Below, piece after piece: positions 43,431 to 52,334 of a stretch of 53,617 nucleotides of DNA (position 1 is its first letter; each line of letters starts with the position of its first letter). Below the pieces are notes generated by a model. That model worked only from the letters and a program-made list of their open reading frames with translations, was not told the origin of the DNA and made no database searches. A program made the translations under genes and the position numbers. The stretch lies in NCBI GenBank assembly GCA_945917765.1, contig CAMEHU010000009.1:1-53617 (forward strand). The letters are read 5' to 3'. This stretch comes from an uncultured Lachnospiraceae bacterium (lineage in GTDB: Bacteria > Bacillota > Clostridia > TANB77 > CAG-508).

Positions 43431-45698
43431 ATGAAAAAAACAAGAAAAATAGTGGCATTGCTGATAATTATAAGCATGATATTATCGCCAATGTTATTCA
43501 AAGTTTTTGCTGAAGGAGAAGGTGGAGAAGGAAATGGTGGATATACTTTATCTTTTTCTGTAACAGGAGAACATGCAATTTCAGATGTAAATCATACTCC
43601 AGGTGAATTAGTTATAGATGGGCAATATATCAGAATATTAGATTCATCTAAAACAGAAGAAACAGCTATAGGAGTAGTTACAGTTGCAGATGATGGAAAA
43701 TCAGCTACTGTAAGTATCCCAAGTGGAACAAAAACAAGTCTAATGTATAATTCTGGTGATAAATTTACTTTATATGTAAATGGAAATCCATATAATATAG
43801 GAACAGATTTTGATAATAGTACTAACATAGCTGTTCAAGATTATTTTGAACCACAGAACAATCCAGGTGGCGAAGGAAATAATCAAGGAGAAAATAATCC
43901 ACCACAACCAGCTCAAATGGCTGATTTAGAATACACAATAAATTTTGGCACAGCAACTTGGGAAGTAAGAGATGAAAATGTTTCTGCAACAGTACAAGGT
44001 AAAAATATCACAAATGGTGATGTTGTGATAAAAGGTAATGAAACAATTAAATTAAATGGGTTCAACCCAGAATATATGCAAGTAGTAATTAAAGTTGCAA
44101 ATCCTAACGAAACTCCTGACCAATACTATACTGTTAAATTAAATGTAGACCAAAATAATCAAACAAAAATCATGGAGCTTGCAAGACCTGACTTTTTACC
44201 TAATGATATACCATTGATATTTGCGGTAGAAAGAAAATCAGCTGATTTACCAGAAAATAATTTACCTGAACCAAATACATCAGCTAAAGTAACAGTAAGC
44301 AGTAGTGAATCACATGCAGGTTCTTATGTTGAAGCAAGATTAGGTATAAATGGATATCCAATTGAAATACCATTCCCAGAAGGAGATAACCAAGTATCGC
44401 CAGTTTCTGTACATTTTGACAATATTCCATATTTTTATGATGAACAAAATGATGAAGGAAAAGTTACCATTAATTGTGCGTCATTATTTATAGAAAAATA
44501 TGTTGGAACAATAACAATAAACGGTGAACGATTTAATGTTTCAGATTTTATAAATTATGGAGATAGAACTGATTGGTTAAATCATTATGACCACCAATGT
44601 GTAGGATTTAACATTGTAGTTGATAAAGCAGATAGTTACGATATTGTTTGTGATTTAGAACCTGCTGAAGAAGTATTTATTGGGAACTTCTTATGGACAG
44701 ATGATTCTAATGAAAAAGATTCAGATGAGTATATAGGGCATTCAAGATTAGAATTAGTAAAAGTAGTGTATGAAGTTGACGGACAAGAAGTAACAGTTAC
44801 TGAAAAAAATTATGAAAATGATCCATATATAGAATATGATTCAAATTTTATAGTTTCATCTTTGGTAGTCCCAGAAGGAGCTTTATGCACAATGAGAATT
44901 ATACCAGATTATGGATATCAAGTAACATCATTTGGAATAAATGGTCAAGATATAATTACAGGTGACAATATTTCAGAATTCACATTCCCAATTCATAGAG
45001 GAAATTTCCACTTAGGTGCTCAAGTTACTAAAGTAAATGATGTTGTAGATGCAAAATCAGAAAAAGTAAAATCTGGTGCTATAAAAATTGCGAACAATGA
45101 AGTTAGTTCAGGTTCTGTTGTATTATCAGTAAATGATGTAAATCCAAGTGAAATTAAAATAAAAGGATTTGAAGAAGCAGCAGGAAATGATTATTCAGTT
45201 CAAACATATTTAGATATAGATTTAGACCAAGTATTTTATAAAGGTACATCAGAAGATGTATGGACTAATAGACTACATGAATTAAATAATGAAGCAACAA
45301 TTACTTTAAAACTTGAAGAGGGTGTTAATGGAGACGATATAGTAATTGTACATAATATTAGCGATGGCGATAAATATGAAGTGATTCAAATTGATTCATA
45401 TGACCCGGAAACAAATACAATTACATTTAGAACAAAATCATTCTCAAATTATGCAATTGCTTCAAAAACAGTAGAAGATAGAGAAGTAACAACAGAAGAC
45501 AATTCAGAGAAACAAGAAAAAACAGAAAATAGTGCTGAAGAAACTACAAAAGCAGAAGAAAAAAATGTGGGAAATAATTCAAATAACCCTAAAACAGGAG
45601 ATAAGATTGCTTTGGTAGTGATAGTATTAGTAATAGCTATTTTTGGAATATCTATAACATCAAAAAATAAAAAGAAAGCAAGAGTTGGAAAACACTAA
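43431..45698 (+). CDS. Sortase-anchored surface protein
   Basis: A 755-aa exported protein. It has a signal peptide (about residues 1-24, MKKTRKIVALLIIISMIL then FKVFAEG) and a long beta-rich outer part. A Glu/Thr/Lys-rich stalk follows (about 675-715), then NPKTG at 719-723, a hydrophobic segment and a positive tail (KNKKKARVGKH). NPKTG acts like LPXTG for wall anchoring by a sortase. The outer domains are not recognised; a Pro/Asn/Gly linker lies near residue 145. AGGAGG precedes ATG 43431. Its large size and single-gene unit fit an adhesin or matrix-type protein. Confidence 0.82.
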   Translation: MKKTRKIVALLIIISMILSPMLFKVFAEGEGGEGNGGYTLSFSVTGEHAISDVNHTPGELVIDGQYIRILDSSKTEETAIGVVTVADDGKSATVSIPSGTKTSLMYNSGDKFTLYVNGNPYNIGTDFDNSTNIAVQDYFEPQNNPGGEGNNQGENNPPQPAQMADLEYTINFGTATWEVRDENVSATVQGKNITNGDVVIKGNETIKLNGFNPEYMQVVIKVANPNETPDQYYTVKLNVDQNNQTKIMELARPDFLPNDIPLIFAVERKSADLPENNLPEPNTSAKVTVSSSESHAGSYVEARLGINGYPIEIPFPEGDNQVSPVSVHFDNIPYFYDEQNDEGKVTINCASLFIEKYVGTITINGERFNVSDFINYGDRTDWLNHYDHQCVGFNIVVDKADSYDIVCDLEPAEEVFIGNFLWTDDSNEKDSDEYIGHSRLELVKVVYEVDGQEVTVTEKNYENDPYIEYDSNFIVSSLVVPEGALCTMRIIPDYGYQVTSFGINGQDIITGDNISEFTFPIHRGNFHLGAQVTKVNDVVDAKSEKVKSGAIKIANNEVSSGSVVLSVNDVNPSEIKIKGFEEAAGNDYSVQTYLDIDLDQVFYKGTSEDVWTNRLHELNNEATITLKLEEGVNGDDIVIVHNISDGDKYEVIQIDSYDPETNTITFRTKSFSNYAIASKTVEDREVTTEDNSEKQEKTENSAEETTKAEEKNVGNNSNNPKTGDKIALVVIVLVIAIFGISITSKNKKKARVGKH

Positions 45699-45706
45699 TT
45701 AATAAT

Positions 45707-45746
45707 AAAAAGCTTTGATTATACGATGTATAATCAAAGCTTTTTT
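45707..45746 (+). terminator. Rho-independent terminator after the surface protein
   Basis: A perfect 18-bp stem (45707-45724 with 45728-45745), a 3-base loop and a T run. Confidence 0.93.
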
Positions 45747-45830
45747 GTCACGAAATACAGTAGGATTTAATGTGAGGAGAATGGTAATTGTTATATTTGA
45801 AGTATTAAAAATATATTTTGGTTTAAAAAT

Positions 45831-45859
45831 TTGCATAATATATATTAATATGTTAGAAT
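45831..45859 (+). promoter_or_regulatory. Promoter for dacA
   Basis: TTGCAT at 45831-45836, 17 bases, and TAGAAT at 45854-45859 with TGT before it, 41 bases before the start codon. Confidence 0.7.
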
Positions 45860-45899
45860 TTGAAATAGTTAATTACAAATCACATATGGAGGAAATAAA

Positions 45900-47153
45900 A
45901 TGCTAAAAAACAAAAGAAAATATTGCAAAGAAAAAGCAAAAAAAAATATATATAAAATAGCATTATTACTATTAATTATATTCATAATTTTAATTAATAA
46001 TTTAAATGTATATGCAGTAGAACCACCTTCAATTAATGCTAAATCAGCAATAGTTGTTGAAAAAAATACAGAGAAAATAATGTATGAAAAAGATGCATAT
46101 AATCAAAATTATCCTGCTTCAGTTACAAAAATTTTAACAGCTATTCTTGTAATAGAAAATTGTAATTTAGATGATATTGTAACCGTGTCTCAAACTGCTA
46201 TTTCAAGTGTACCCAGCGATTATGTTGTTGCACCATTATTTGTTGGAGAGCAAATTAGAGTAGAAGATTTATTATATGCACTTATGTTAAAATCTTGCAA
46301 TGATGCTGCATATGCTTTAGCAGAACATGTTGGAGGTTCTAATCAAGGATTTGCAGACATGATGAATAAAAAAGCAGAAGAAATTGGCTGTAAAAATACT
46401 CATTTTGTAAATCCAAATGGGATACATAATAATAATCATTACACAACAGCATATGACTTATATCTAATTTCTAATTATGCAATGAAAAATGAAATATTTG
46501 CCAAAATTGTTTCAACTCATGAATATACTTTACCAGCTACAAATATGTATAAATCTGCCAATAGGGTTATGGTAAATACAAATCAATTTATAAATCAAAA
46601 TAGTAGTTTTTATGACGAAAATGTAAAAGGAATAAAAACAGGAACTACAAATCAAGCAGGAAACTGCTTAATTACAGATGTTGAAAAAAAAGGTTTAGAG
46701 TATATTATTGTTGTTTTAGGAGCAGATAATGCAGAAAGTAAATTCAAAGAAACTAAAAAAATGATTGATTATGTATCAAATAATTTTGCTCTTGTTAAAT
46801 TGCATGATAAGGGAGAAATTATTACTTCTGTTGATGTTAAAAATGCAACAGAAGAAACACAAAAACTAAATTTAGTTATTAGTGATGAAATTTTAGCTAT
46901 GAATAATGTAGAAGTAAAATCAGATGAAATTACTCCAGAAATAAAAATAACTGGAAATTTGGTTGCACCAATACAAGAAGGTCAACAAATTGGAACAGTT
47001 AAATATATTGTTGAAGGAATTGAATATACAGCAGATTTGGTAGCAGCAAATAATGTCGAAAAGAAAAAAAATTATGATTATATAATTGTAGGAGGAATTT
47101 GTGCTGTAGTAATCTTATTGTTTATAACTGTTAAAGAAAAATCAAAAAAATAA
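45900..47153 (+). CDS. dacA: D-alanyl-D-alanine carboxypeptidase (PBP5 family)
   Basis: Trims the terminal D-Ala from peptidoglycan stem peptides outside the membrane. The 417-aa protein has a signal/anchor helix (about 19-38). The serine penicillin-binding motifs are Ser74-Val-Thr-Lys77, Ser132-Cys-Asn134 and Lys246-Thr-Gly248. A C-terminal beta domain and a second hydrophobic helix (about 393-411) end in EKSKK. TATGGAGG precedes ATG. It has its own promoter and terminator. Confidence 0.95.
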   Translation: MLKNKRKYCKEKAKKNIYKIALLLLIIFIILINNLNVYAVEPPSINAKSAIVVEKNTEKIMYEKDAYNQNYPASVTKILTAILVIENCNLDDIVTVSQTAISSVPSDYVVAPLFVGEQIRVEDLLYALMLKSCNDAAYALAEHVGGSNQGFADMMNKKAEEIGCKNTHFVNPNGIHNNNHYTTAYDLYLISNYAMKNEIFAKIVSTHEYTLPATNMYKSANRVMVNTNQFINQNSSFYDENVKGIKTGTTNQAGNCLITDVEKKGLEYIIVVLGADNAESKFKETKKMIDYVSNNFALVKLHDKGEIITSVDVKNATEETQKLNLVISDEILAMNNVEVKSDEITPEIKITGNLVAPIQEGQQIGTVKYIVEGIEYTADLVAANNVEKKKNYDYIIVGGICAVVILLFITVKEKSKK

Positions 47154-47160
47154 ATTAAAA

Positions 47161-47199
47161 ATAAAAAGAGCTCTTTTTCAAAAAAGCTCTTTTTATTTT
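47161..47199 (+). terminator. Rho-independent terminator after dacA
   Basis: A 12-bp stem (47161-47172 with 47185-47196) and a 12-base loop, with T runs in and after the 3' arm. Confidence 0.88.
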
Positions 47200-47227
47200 T
47201 GATTTCTTATTAATTTAGCAATCTGGG

Positions 47228-47890
47228 TTACTCGGAAAAATTTGAGTATAAGGAACAGAAAAAATTGACAAAATCATCTGATTTCTTTTCAATAAAACTC
47301 CATAAAAATTCAACTTTAAAAACTTCACCTGTATAATCAATATTCTGCGAAAGATAGCCATTTAATTCATCAAGCCATGTTTGATCTTGCCGGCAGTCAA
47401 AGTTTGGCATGCCAGAAAGAGGCAAAATCTTTGGAATAGCTGCTATTGAAATAAGTGAAATTAATTGCTTTTTAAGTATTAGCTGATTACTTTTTGTGTA
47501 AAAACCATATAAACCTGCTTGAGAAAAAAAGTCTTGTATTGACCATGTTTTACCATTTATTCGATTTGTAACCATATTGTGTTCTGAATCCCATTTAAAT
47601 TTAGGGATGAGGACATCTTTTATAAAATAGTAATCTAAGTAATTGTGGCAAAACATTCCTAATTTCAAGGAATTGGGTAAATCAAGTAATTCTTTTTTGG
47701 CAAGTTCAAGATTTGGAATAAACAATCCATCAATTCCTGTTAACATATAGTAATGAGAAAGACTTTTGTCTTTATTTAAGTCAGGAATGAGGTTGCCAGC
47801 AAGAAAATCAGTTTTGCTTAAAAAGATTGAGTTGGGTAATTTCCGATAAACCATATCACCAAATAATGCATGTGATAAAATCCCAGGCAT
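47228..47890 (-). CDS. Zinc-dependent phospholipase C-like (PF00882-like) protein
   Basis: A 220-aa protein without a signal peptide. It begins MPGILSHALFGDMVYRKL and has FLAGNLIPDLNKDKSLSHYY and LGMFCHNYLDYYF. The spaced His and Asp residues match the PF00882 (zinc-dependent phospholipase C) fold that is common in Clostridia, but I could not confirm it by search. AAGGAGG precedes ATG. Like the gene at 37357 it is on the minus strand and seems less AT-rich than its neighbours. Confidence 0.66.
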   Translation of the reverse strand: MPGILSHALFGDMVYRKLPNSIFLSKTDFLAGNLIPDLNKDKSLSHYYMLTGIDGLFIPNLELAKKELLDLPNSLKLGMFCHNYLDYYFIKDVLIPKFKWDSEHNMVTNRINGKTWSIQDFFSQAGLYGFYTKSNQLILKKQLISLISIAAIPKILPLSGMPNFDCRQDQTWLDELNGYLSQNIDYTGEVFKVEFLWSFIEKKSDDFVNFFCSLYSNFSE

Positions 47891-47977
47891 TGTTTTTTCC
47901 TCCTTTTTAGATTATAAGGATTGTGTGATTTTAAAGTCTTAGTTTAGACTTAATATGTAAATATTTATATGTGTTTT

Positions 47978-48007
47978 ATTATAGCATAAATTTTGTTGAT
48001 TAGTCAA
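47978..48007 (-). promoter_or_regulatory. Promoter for the PF00882-like gene
   Basis: On the minus strand, TTGACT (48002-48007), 18 bases, and TATAAT (47978-47983) preceded by TGC. It shares TATGCTATAAT with the promoter at 37919-37948. Confidence 0.72.
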
Positions 48008-48061
48008 AAATAAGATAAAAAAGTACTATTTTTTTACATAAAATAAAACTAATCAATATGC

Positions 48062-48099
48062 AAACAAGTGTTTACAAATATGAAAATTTATGTTATAAT
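48062..48099 (+). promoter_or_regulatory. Promoter with a possible LexA/SOS operator for the Y-family polymerase
   Basis: TTTACA at 48071-48076, 17 bases, and TATAAT at 48094-48099 with TGT before it. A palindrome AAACAAGTGTTT (48062-48073) overlaps the -35. It fits a degenerate GAAC-N4-GTTC LexA box, the known SOS operator of Gram-positive bacteria, with A and T in place of G and C at the outer positions. Operator function is inferred. Confidence 0.6.
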
Positions 48100-48134
48100 T
48101 TGGATGTTGATAAAATTTTGAAGGGAAGGATTTT

Positions 48135-49637
48135 ATGGAAGGCACAGAACAAAAAGTGTATATTTCAATTGATTTAAAAAGTTTTTATGCATCTGTTGAA
48201 TGTAAAGAAAGAGGGCTTGATCCATTAACAACAAATTTAGTTGTGGCTGATAATAGCCGAACAGAAAAAACAATATGTCTTGCTGTAAGTCCATCTTTAA
48301 AAGCGTACGGAATTCCTGGAAGAGCACGATTATATGAAGTTGTACAAAAGGTAAAAAATATTAATGCAGAAAGAAAAAGAATGGCTCCGAGACAAACTTT
48401 TGTTGGAAAAACATATAATGCAATTGAGTTAAAAAATAATAAAGATTTAGAATTAGATTATATTATTGCTCCACCAAGAATGGCGTATTATATGAAATAT
48501 AGCACAAATATTTACAATATATATTTAAAATATTTTTCATCAGAGGATATATTTGCATATTCAATAGATGAAGTATTTTGTGATATTACAAAATATCTAA
48601 AGTACTATAAGATGACACCAAGGGAGCTTGTAACTAAAGTATTACAAGATGTTTTTGAAACAACAGGAATTACAGCAACTGCTGGAATTGGGACAAATTT
48701 ATATTTATGCAAAATTGCAATGGATATTGTTGCAAAACATGTTGAGCCTGACAAAAATGGTGTAAGAATTGCAGGTCTTGATGAAATGACTTATAGAAAA
48801 TATTTATGGAACCACAAGCCTCTTACAGATTTTTGGAGGGTTGGAAAAGGATATAGTAAAAGATTAGAAAAATATAGAATTTTTACTATGGGAGATATAG
48901 CAAGAACATCTGTTGAAAATGAGGAATTATTATATAAATTATTTGGAGTTAATGCAGAATTATTAATAGACCATAGTTGGGGCTGGGAGCCTGCAACAAT
49001 ACAATCAGTTAAATCATATAAACCTATAACAAATAGTATTAGTTCTGGACAGGTTTTACATTGTCCATATAATTGTGAAAAAACTAGACTTATTGTAAAA
49101 GAAATGACGGAATTACTTACATTAGAATTAGTAGAAAAAAAGTTGGTTACAAGTCAAATGGTTTTAACAATTGGGTATGATGTCGAAAATTTGACAAATG
49201 AAAAAATATATAAAGAATATGATGGAGAAATTACATTAGATAGATATGGAAGAAGTATTCCAAAACATGCACATGGAACAATTAATATAAATCACAAAAC
49301 TTCATCAACAAAGATTATTATGGATGCGGTAATGGAATTGTTTGATAGAATTATCAATGATAAATTATTGGTAAGAAGAATAAATATAACAGCAAATAAT
49401 GTTGTAAATGAACAAGAAGCGGATAAAGAATTAAATTATGAGCAGGTTGATTTATTTACAGATTACAATGAACTAAGCAAAAAAATAGAAAAAGAACATG
49501 CAGAAAAAGAAATACAAAAAGCAATGCTTAATATAAAAAGAAAATATGGAAAAAATGCAATAATTAAGGGAATGAATTTGGAAGAAGGTGGAACAACTAT
49601 TCAAAGAAATAAACAAATTGGTGGACATAAGGAGTGA
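48135..49637 (+). CDS. Y-family (DinB/UmuC-like) DNA polymerase
   Basis: Error-prone lesion-bypass polymerase, close to the Bacillus UvrX/YqjW type. The 500-aa protein has the first catalytic Asp in VYISIDLKSFYASVE, the SIDE motif in FAYSIDEVFCDI, GITATAGIGTNLYLCKIA, and a C-terminal little-finger region. The length exceeds DinB (about 350-410). QVDLFTDYNE is a possible beta-clamp-binding motif like that of UmuC types. The YolD-like gene follows 6 bases later, a well-known pairing. A possible SOS box lies upstream. Confidence 0.92.
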   Translation: MEGTEQKVYISIDLKSFYASVECKERGLDPLTTNLVVADNSRTEKTICLAVSPSLKAYGIPGRARLYEVVQKVKNINAERKRMAPRQTFVGKTYNAIELKNNKDLELDYIIAPPRMAYYMKYSTNIYNIYLKYFSSEDIFAYSIDEVFCDITKYLKYYKMTPRELVTKVLQDVFETTGITATAGIGTNLYLCKIAMDIVAKHVEPDKNGVRIAGLDEMTYRKYLWNHKPLTDFWRVGKGYSKRLEKYRIFTMGDIARTSVENEELLYKLFGVNAELLIDHSWGWEPATIQSVKSYKPITNSISSGQVLHCPYNCEKTRLIVKEMTELLTLELVEKKLVTSQMVLTIGYDVENLTNEKIYKEYDGEITLDRYGRSIPKHAHGTININHKTSSTKIIMDAVMELFDRIINDKLLVRRINITANNVVNEQEADKELNYEQVDLFTDYNELSKKIEKEHAEKEIQKAMLNIKRKYGKNAIIKGMNLEEGGTTIQRNKQIGGHKE

Positions 49638-49643
49638 GAGAAT

Positions 49644-50060
49644 ATGAGATATAATGGTGAATATGATGATATTATAAATCTTCCACATCATGTTTCAAAA
49701 AAACATCCACAGATGTCAATTGATGCTAGGTCAGCACAATTTGCTCCATTTGCAGCATTAGTAGGGTATGATGACCAAGTTAGAGAAACAGCAAGATTAA
49801 CAAATGATAGAAAAGAAATTGCTGACGGCTTACAATTGATGCTAGAAGAAAAAATAAAAGAAATACAAAGGCTAATCGATTTGAAACCTACTGTAGCTAT
49901 TACATATTTTATACCTGATTTAAAAAAAGAAGGTGGAAAATATGTGACCAAAAATGGTATTGTTAAAAAAATTGATAAAATAAGGCAAGAGATTGTTTTC
50001 GAGGACAAAACTGAAATAGATGTTAATGAAATTATTGAAATTATCATTAATGAATCTTAA
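49644..50060 (+). CDS. YolD-like family protein
   Basis: A 138-aa protein with SIDARSAQFAPFAALVGYDDQVRETARLT, the YolD-like signature. YolD family genes lie next to UvrX/YqjW-type polymerases and are thought to act with them in SOS mutagenesis; the mechanism is not clear. AAGGAG lies 9 bases before ATG and within the end of the polymerase gene, so the two are translated together. Confidence 0.92.
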   Translation: MRYNGEYDDIINLPHHVSKKHPQMSIDARSAQFAPFAALVGYDDQVRETARLTNDRKEIADGLQLMLEEKIKEIQRLIDLKPTVAITYFIPDLKKEGGKYVTKNGIVKKIDKIRQEIVFEDKTEIDVNEIIEIIINES

Positions 50061-50070
50061 AATACAAGCC

Positions 50071-50111
50071 AGGCTAAAGACATGAAAAAATTTCCAAATG
50101 TCTTTAATCCT
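50071..50111 (+). terminator. Hairpin after the polymerase operon
   Basis: Arms AGGCTAAAGACAT (50071-50083) and ATGTCTTTAATCCT (50098-50111) pair with small bulges. The hairpin is flanked by two AATACAAGC copies. There is no clear T run, so it may be a weak terminator. Confidence 0.5.
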
Positions 50112-50130
50112 GAATACAAGCGGAAGAATA

Positions 50131-50159
50131 TTTACAATAATTATATATTATTGTATAAT
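50131..50159 (+). promoter_or_regulatory. Promoter for the ABC exporter operon
   Basis: TTTACA at 50131-50136, 17 bases, and TATAAT at 50154-50159, 40 bases before the TTG start. Confidence 0.72.
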
Positions 50160-50199
50160 TCAGATGTTAGTAGTATATAAAGAAACGGAGGAATTTTAA

Positions 50200-51138
50200 T
50201 TGGAAAACATTATTGAAATTAAGAACTTAGTAAAACAATATAAGGAGTTAAAAGCAATTGATGACTTATCTTTTGAAGTTAAAAAAGGCGAAATACTAGG
50301 GTTACTAGGTCCAAATGGAAGTGGAAAATCCACAACAATTAATTGCATATTATCACTTTTAAATTATAATAAAGGAACAATAAAAATCTTTGGAAAGGAA
50401 ATGAAACCAAACAGCTATGATATCAAGTCAAAGATTGGAGTAGTCTTCCAAGATGTTTCAGTATTTGAAGAATTAACAGTTTATGAAAATATTGATTATT
50501 TTTGTGGTTTATATATTAAGGACAAAAATACAAGAAAAAAATATGTTGAAGATGCAATAAATTTAGTAGGCTTAAGCGAGTTTAAAAAGTTTTATCCTAA
50601 AAAATTATCAGGTGGTTTATTAAGAAGATTAAATATTGCTTGTGGTATAGCACATAAACCAGAATTGATATTTTTTGATGAACCAACAGTTGCAGTAGAC
50701 CCTCAAAGCAGAAATAATATTTTAGATGGAATAAAAAAATTAAGGGATAATGGTGCTACAATTGTATATACAACACATTATATGGAAGAAGTTGAATTAC
50801 TTTGTGATAGAGTTATTATATTAGATAAAGGAACAGTTTTAGCTTCTGGAACAACAGATGATTTAAAAGATTTAGCAAGAATAGAAGAAAAGGTTACAGT
50901 TGAAGTAAATGATTTAGATTCAAAATATATTGAAAATATAAAATCAAAAGAAAATGTTGATGACGTGATTTATGATGGTAATACATTATTAATTACATTT
51001 ATAGAAGGCAAAAATAATTTAGTTGATATGATAGATTATTTGAAAAAAGAGAGTATTAAATATAATAAAATTTATTCTGAAAGACCTACACTTAATGATG
51101 TATTTCTAGAACTAACAGGAAAGGAACTTAGAGACTAA
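50200..51138 (+). CDS. ABC transporter ATP-binding protein
   Basis: ATPase of an ABC-2 exporter (drug, bacteriocin or lipid export). The 312-aa protein has Walker A GPNGSGKST, Q-loop VVFQDVSVF, signature LSGGL, Walker B LIFFDEPTVAVDP, and switch His in TTHYMEE. A C-terminal regulatory region of about 90 residues follows. TTG 50200 has GGAGG 8 bases upstream. The next permease start overlaps its stop by one base, so translation is coupled. Confidence 0.92.
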   Translation: MENIIEIKNLVKQYKELKAIDDLSFEVKKGEILGLLGPNGSGKSTTINCILSLLNYNKGTIKIFGKEMKPNSYDIKSKIGVVFQDVSVFEELTVYENIDYFCGLYIKDKNTRKKYVEDAINLVGLSEFKKFYPKKLSGGLLRRLNIACGIAHKPELIFFDEPTVAVDPQSRNNILDGIKKLRDNGATIVYTTHYMEEVELLCDRVIILDKGTVLASGTTDDLKDLARIEEKVTVEVNDLDSKYIENIKSKENVDDVIYDGNTLLITFIEGKNNLVDMIDYLKKESIKYNKIYSERPTLNDVFLELTGKELRD

Positions 51139-52334
51139 TGTTTATACATAATTTTAAGTATTCTTTAAAAACTCTCTTTAGAAATAAGATGCTAATATTT
51201 TGGACTTTTGCCTTTCCAATAATATTAGGAACAATGTTTAATTTAGCATTTTCAAATATTGCTAATAGTGAAAAATTTGATATCATAGATATTGCAATTG
51301 TAAAAAATGATGATTTTGAAAATAATGAAGCTTATAAAACTGTTTTTGAACAGTTAAGTGATAAATCAAATAAGAATCAGATGTTTAATACCAAATATGT
51401 TTCAGAAGATGAAGCAAAAAAACTTCTTGAAAATGATGAAATAGTTGGGTATATGAAATTAGACGGAGATGCTCCTAAAGTTACTTTTGTAAAAAATGGA
51501 ACAAATCAAACAATTTTTAAATATGTGGTTGAAGAAGTTGCACAAAAAAGTAATATGATTAGTAATCTAGTTGAAAATGAAATGAAAAATAATGTTAAAA
51601 TAGAAGCGGAAAATATAAGTGAAAACCAAATAGATACAGAAGAAATCATAAAAAAAGCTTATGAAATAGCGCAAAAAGATGATGTGAAATTAAAAAATAT
51701 TTCAAATAAAAACTTAGATTATATGATGATAGAATTTTATACATTAATAGCAATGACTTGCCTATATGGTGGTATTTTAGGAATGGTAGCTGTAAATCAA
51801 AATTTAGCTAATATGACAAATCAAGGAAAAAGAGTATCTGTATCACCAATAAAAAAGGCTAAACTATTAATAAGTAGTTTATTAGCAGGATATATTGCTC
51901 AATTAGTTGGATTAACACTTTTATTTATATATACAGTTTTTGTATTAAAAGTAGATTACGGAAATAATGTAGGATTAATTATTTTACTATCAATGGTAGG
52001 AAGTTTTGCAGGATTATCAATGGGAGTTGCAGTTGCATCAGTAATAAAAGCAAGTGATAATGCAAAATCTGGAATTTTAATAAGTATAACAATGCTAGGA
52101 TGCTTTTTTTCAGGAATGATGGGTGTAACTATGAAATATGTTATTGATAAAAATGTTCCAATAATTAATAAATTAAATCCTGCAAATATGATTACAGATG
52201 GATTTTATTCACTATATTATTATGATACATTAGATAGATATTACTTTAATATTATTAGTTTATTAATTTTTGCTTTTATACTAATAGTAATTTCATTCTT
52301 TAGTTTAAGGAGGCAAAAATATGACAGTATTTAA
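51138..52334 (+). CDS. ABC-2 type permease, subunit 1
   Basis: A 398-aa membrane protein with one N-terminal helix (about 18-38), a large outer domain (about 40-190) and a bundle of five to six helices from about 198 to the end. LNPANMITDGFYSLYYYD is the usual ABC-2 re-entry segment. It is similar in layout to the next gene, and the two likely form a heterodimer with the preceding ATPase. The substrate is unknown. Confidence 0.88.
   Translation: MFIHNFKYSLKTLFRNKMLIFWTFAFPIILGTMFNLAFSNIANSEKFDIIDIAIVKNDDFENNEAYKTVFEQLSDKSNKNQMFNTKYVSEDEAKKLLENDEIVGYMKLDGDAPKVTFVKNGTNQTIFKYVVEEVAQKSNMISNLVENEMKNNVKIEAENISENQIDTEEIIKKAYEIAQKDDVKLKNISNKNLDYMMIEFYTLIAMTCLYGGILGMVAVNQNLANMTNQGKRVSVSPIKKAKLLISSLLAGYIAQLVGLTLLFIYTVFVLKVDYGNNVGLIILLSMVGSFAGLSMGVAVASVIKASDNAKSGILISITMLGCFFSGMMGVTMKYVIDKNVPIINKLNPANMITDGFYSLYYYDTLDRYYFNIISLLIFAFILIVISFFSLRRQKYDSI

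Noticed and set aside
45715-45906. 63-codon open frame between the surface protein and dacA
   Set aside because: It begins inside the terminator hairpin, has no ribosome site, and covers the dacA promoter.
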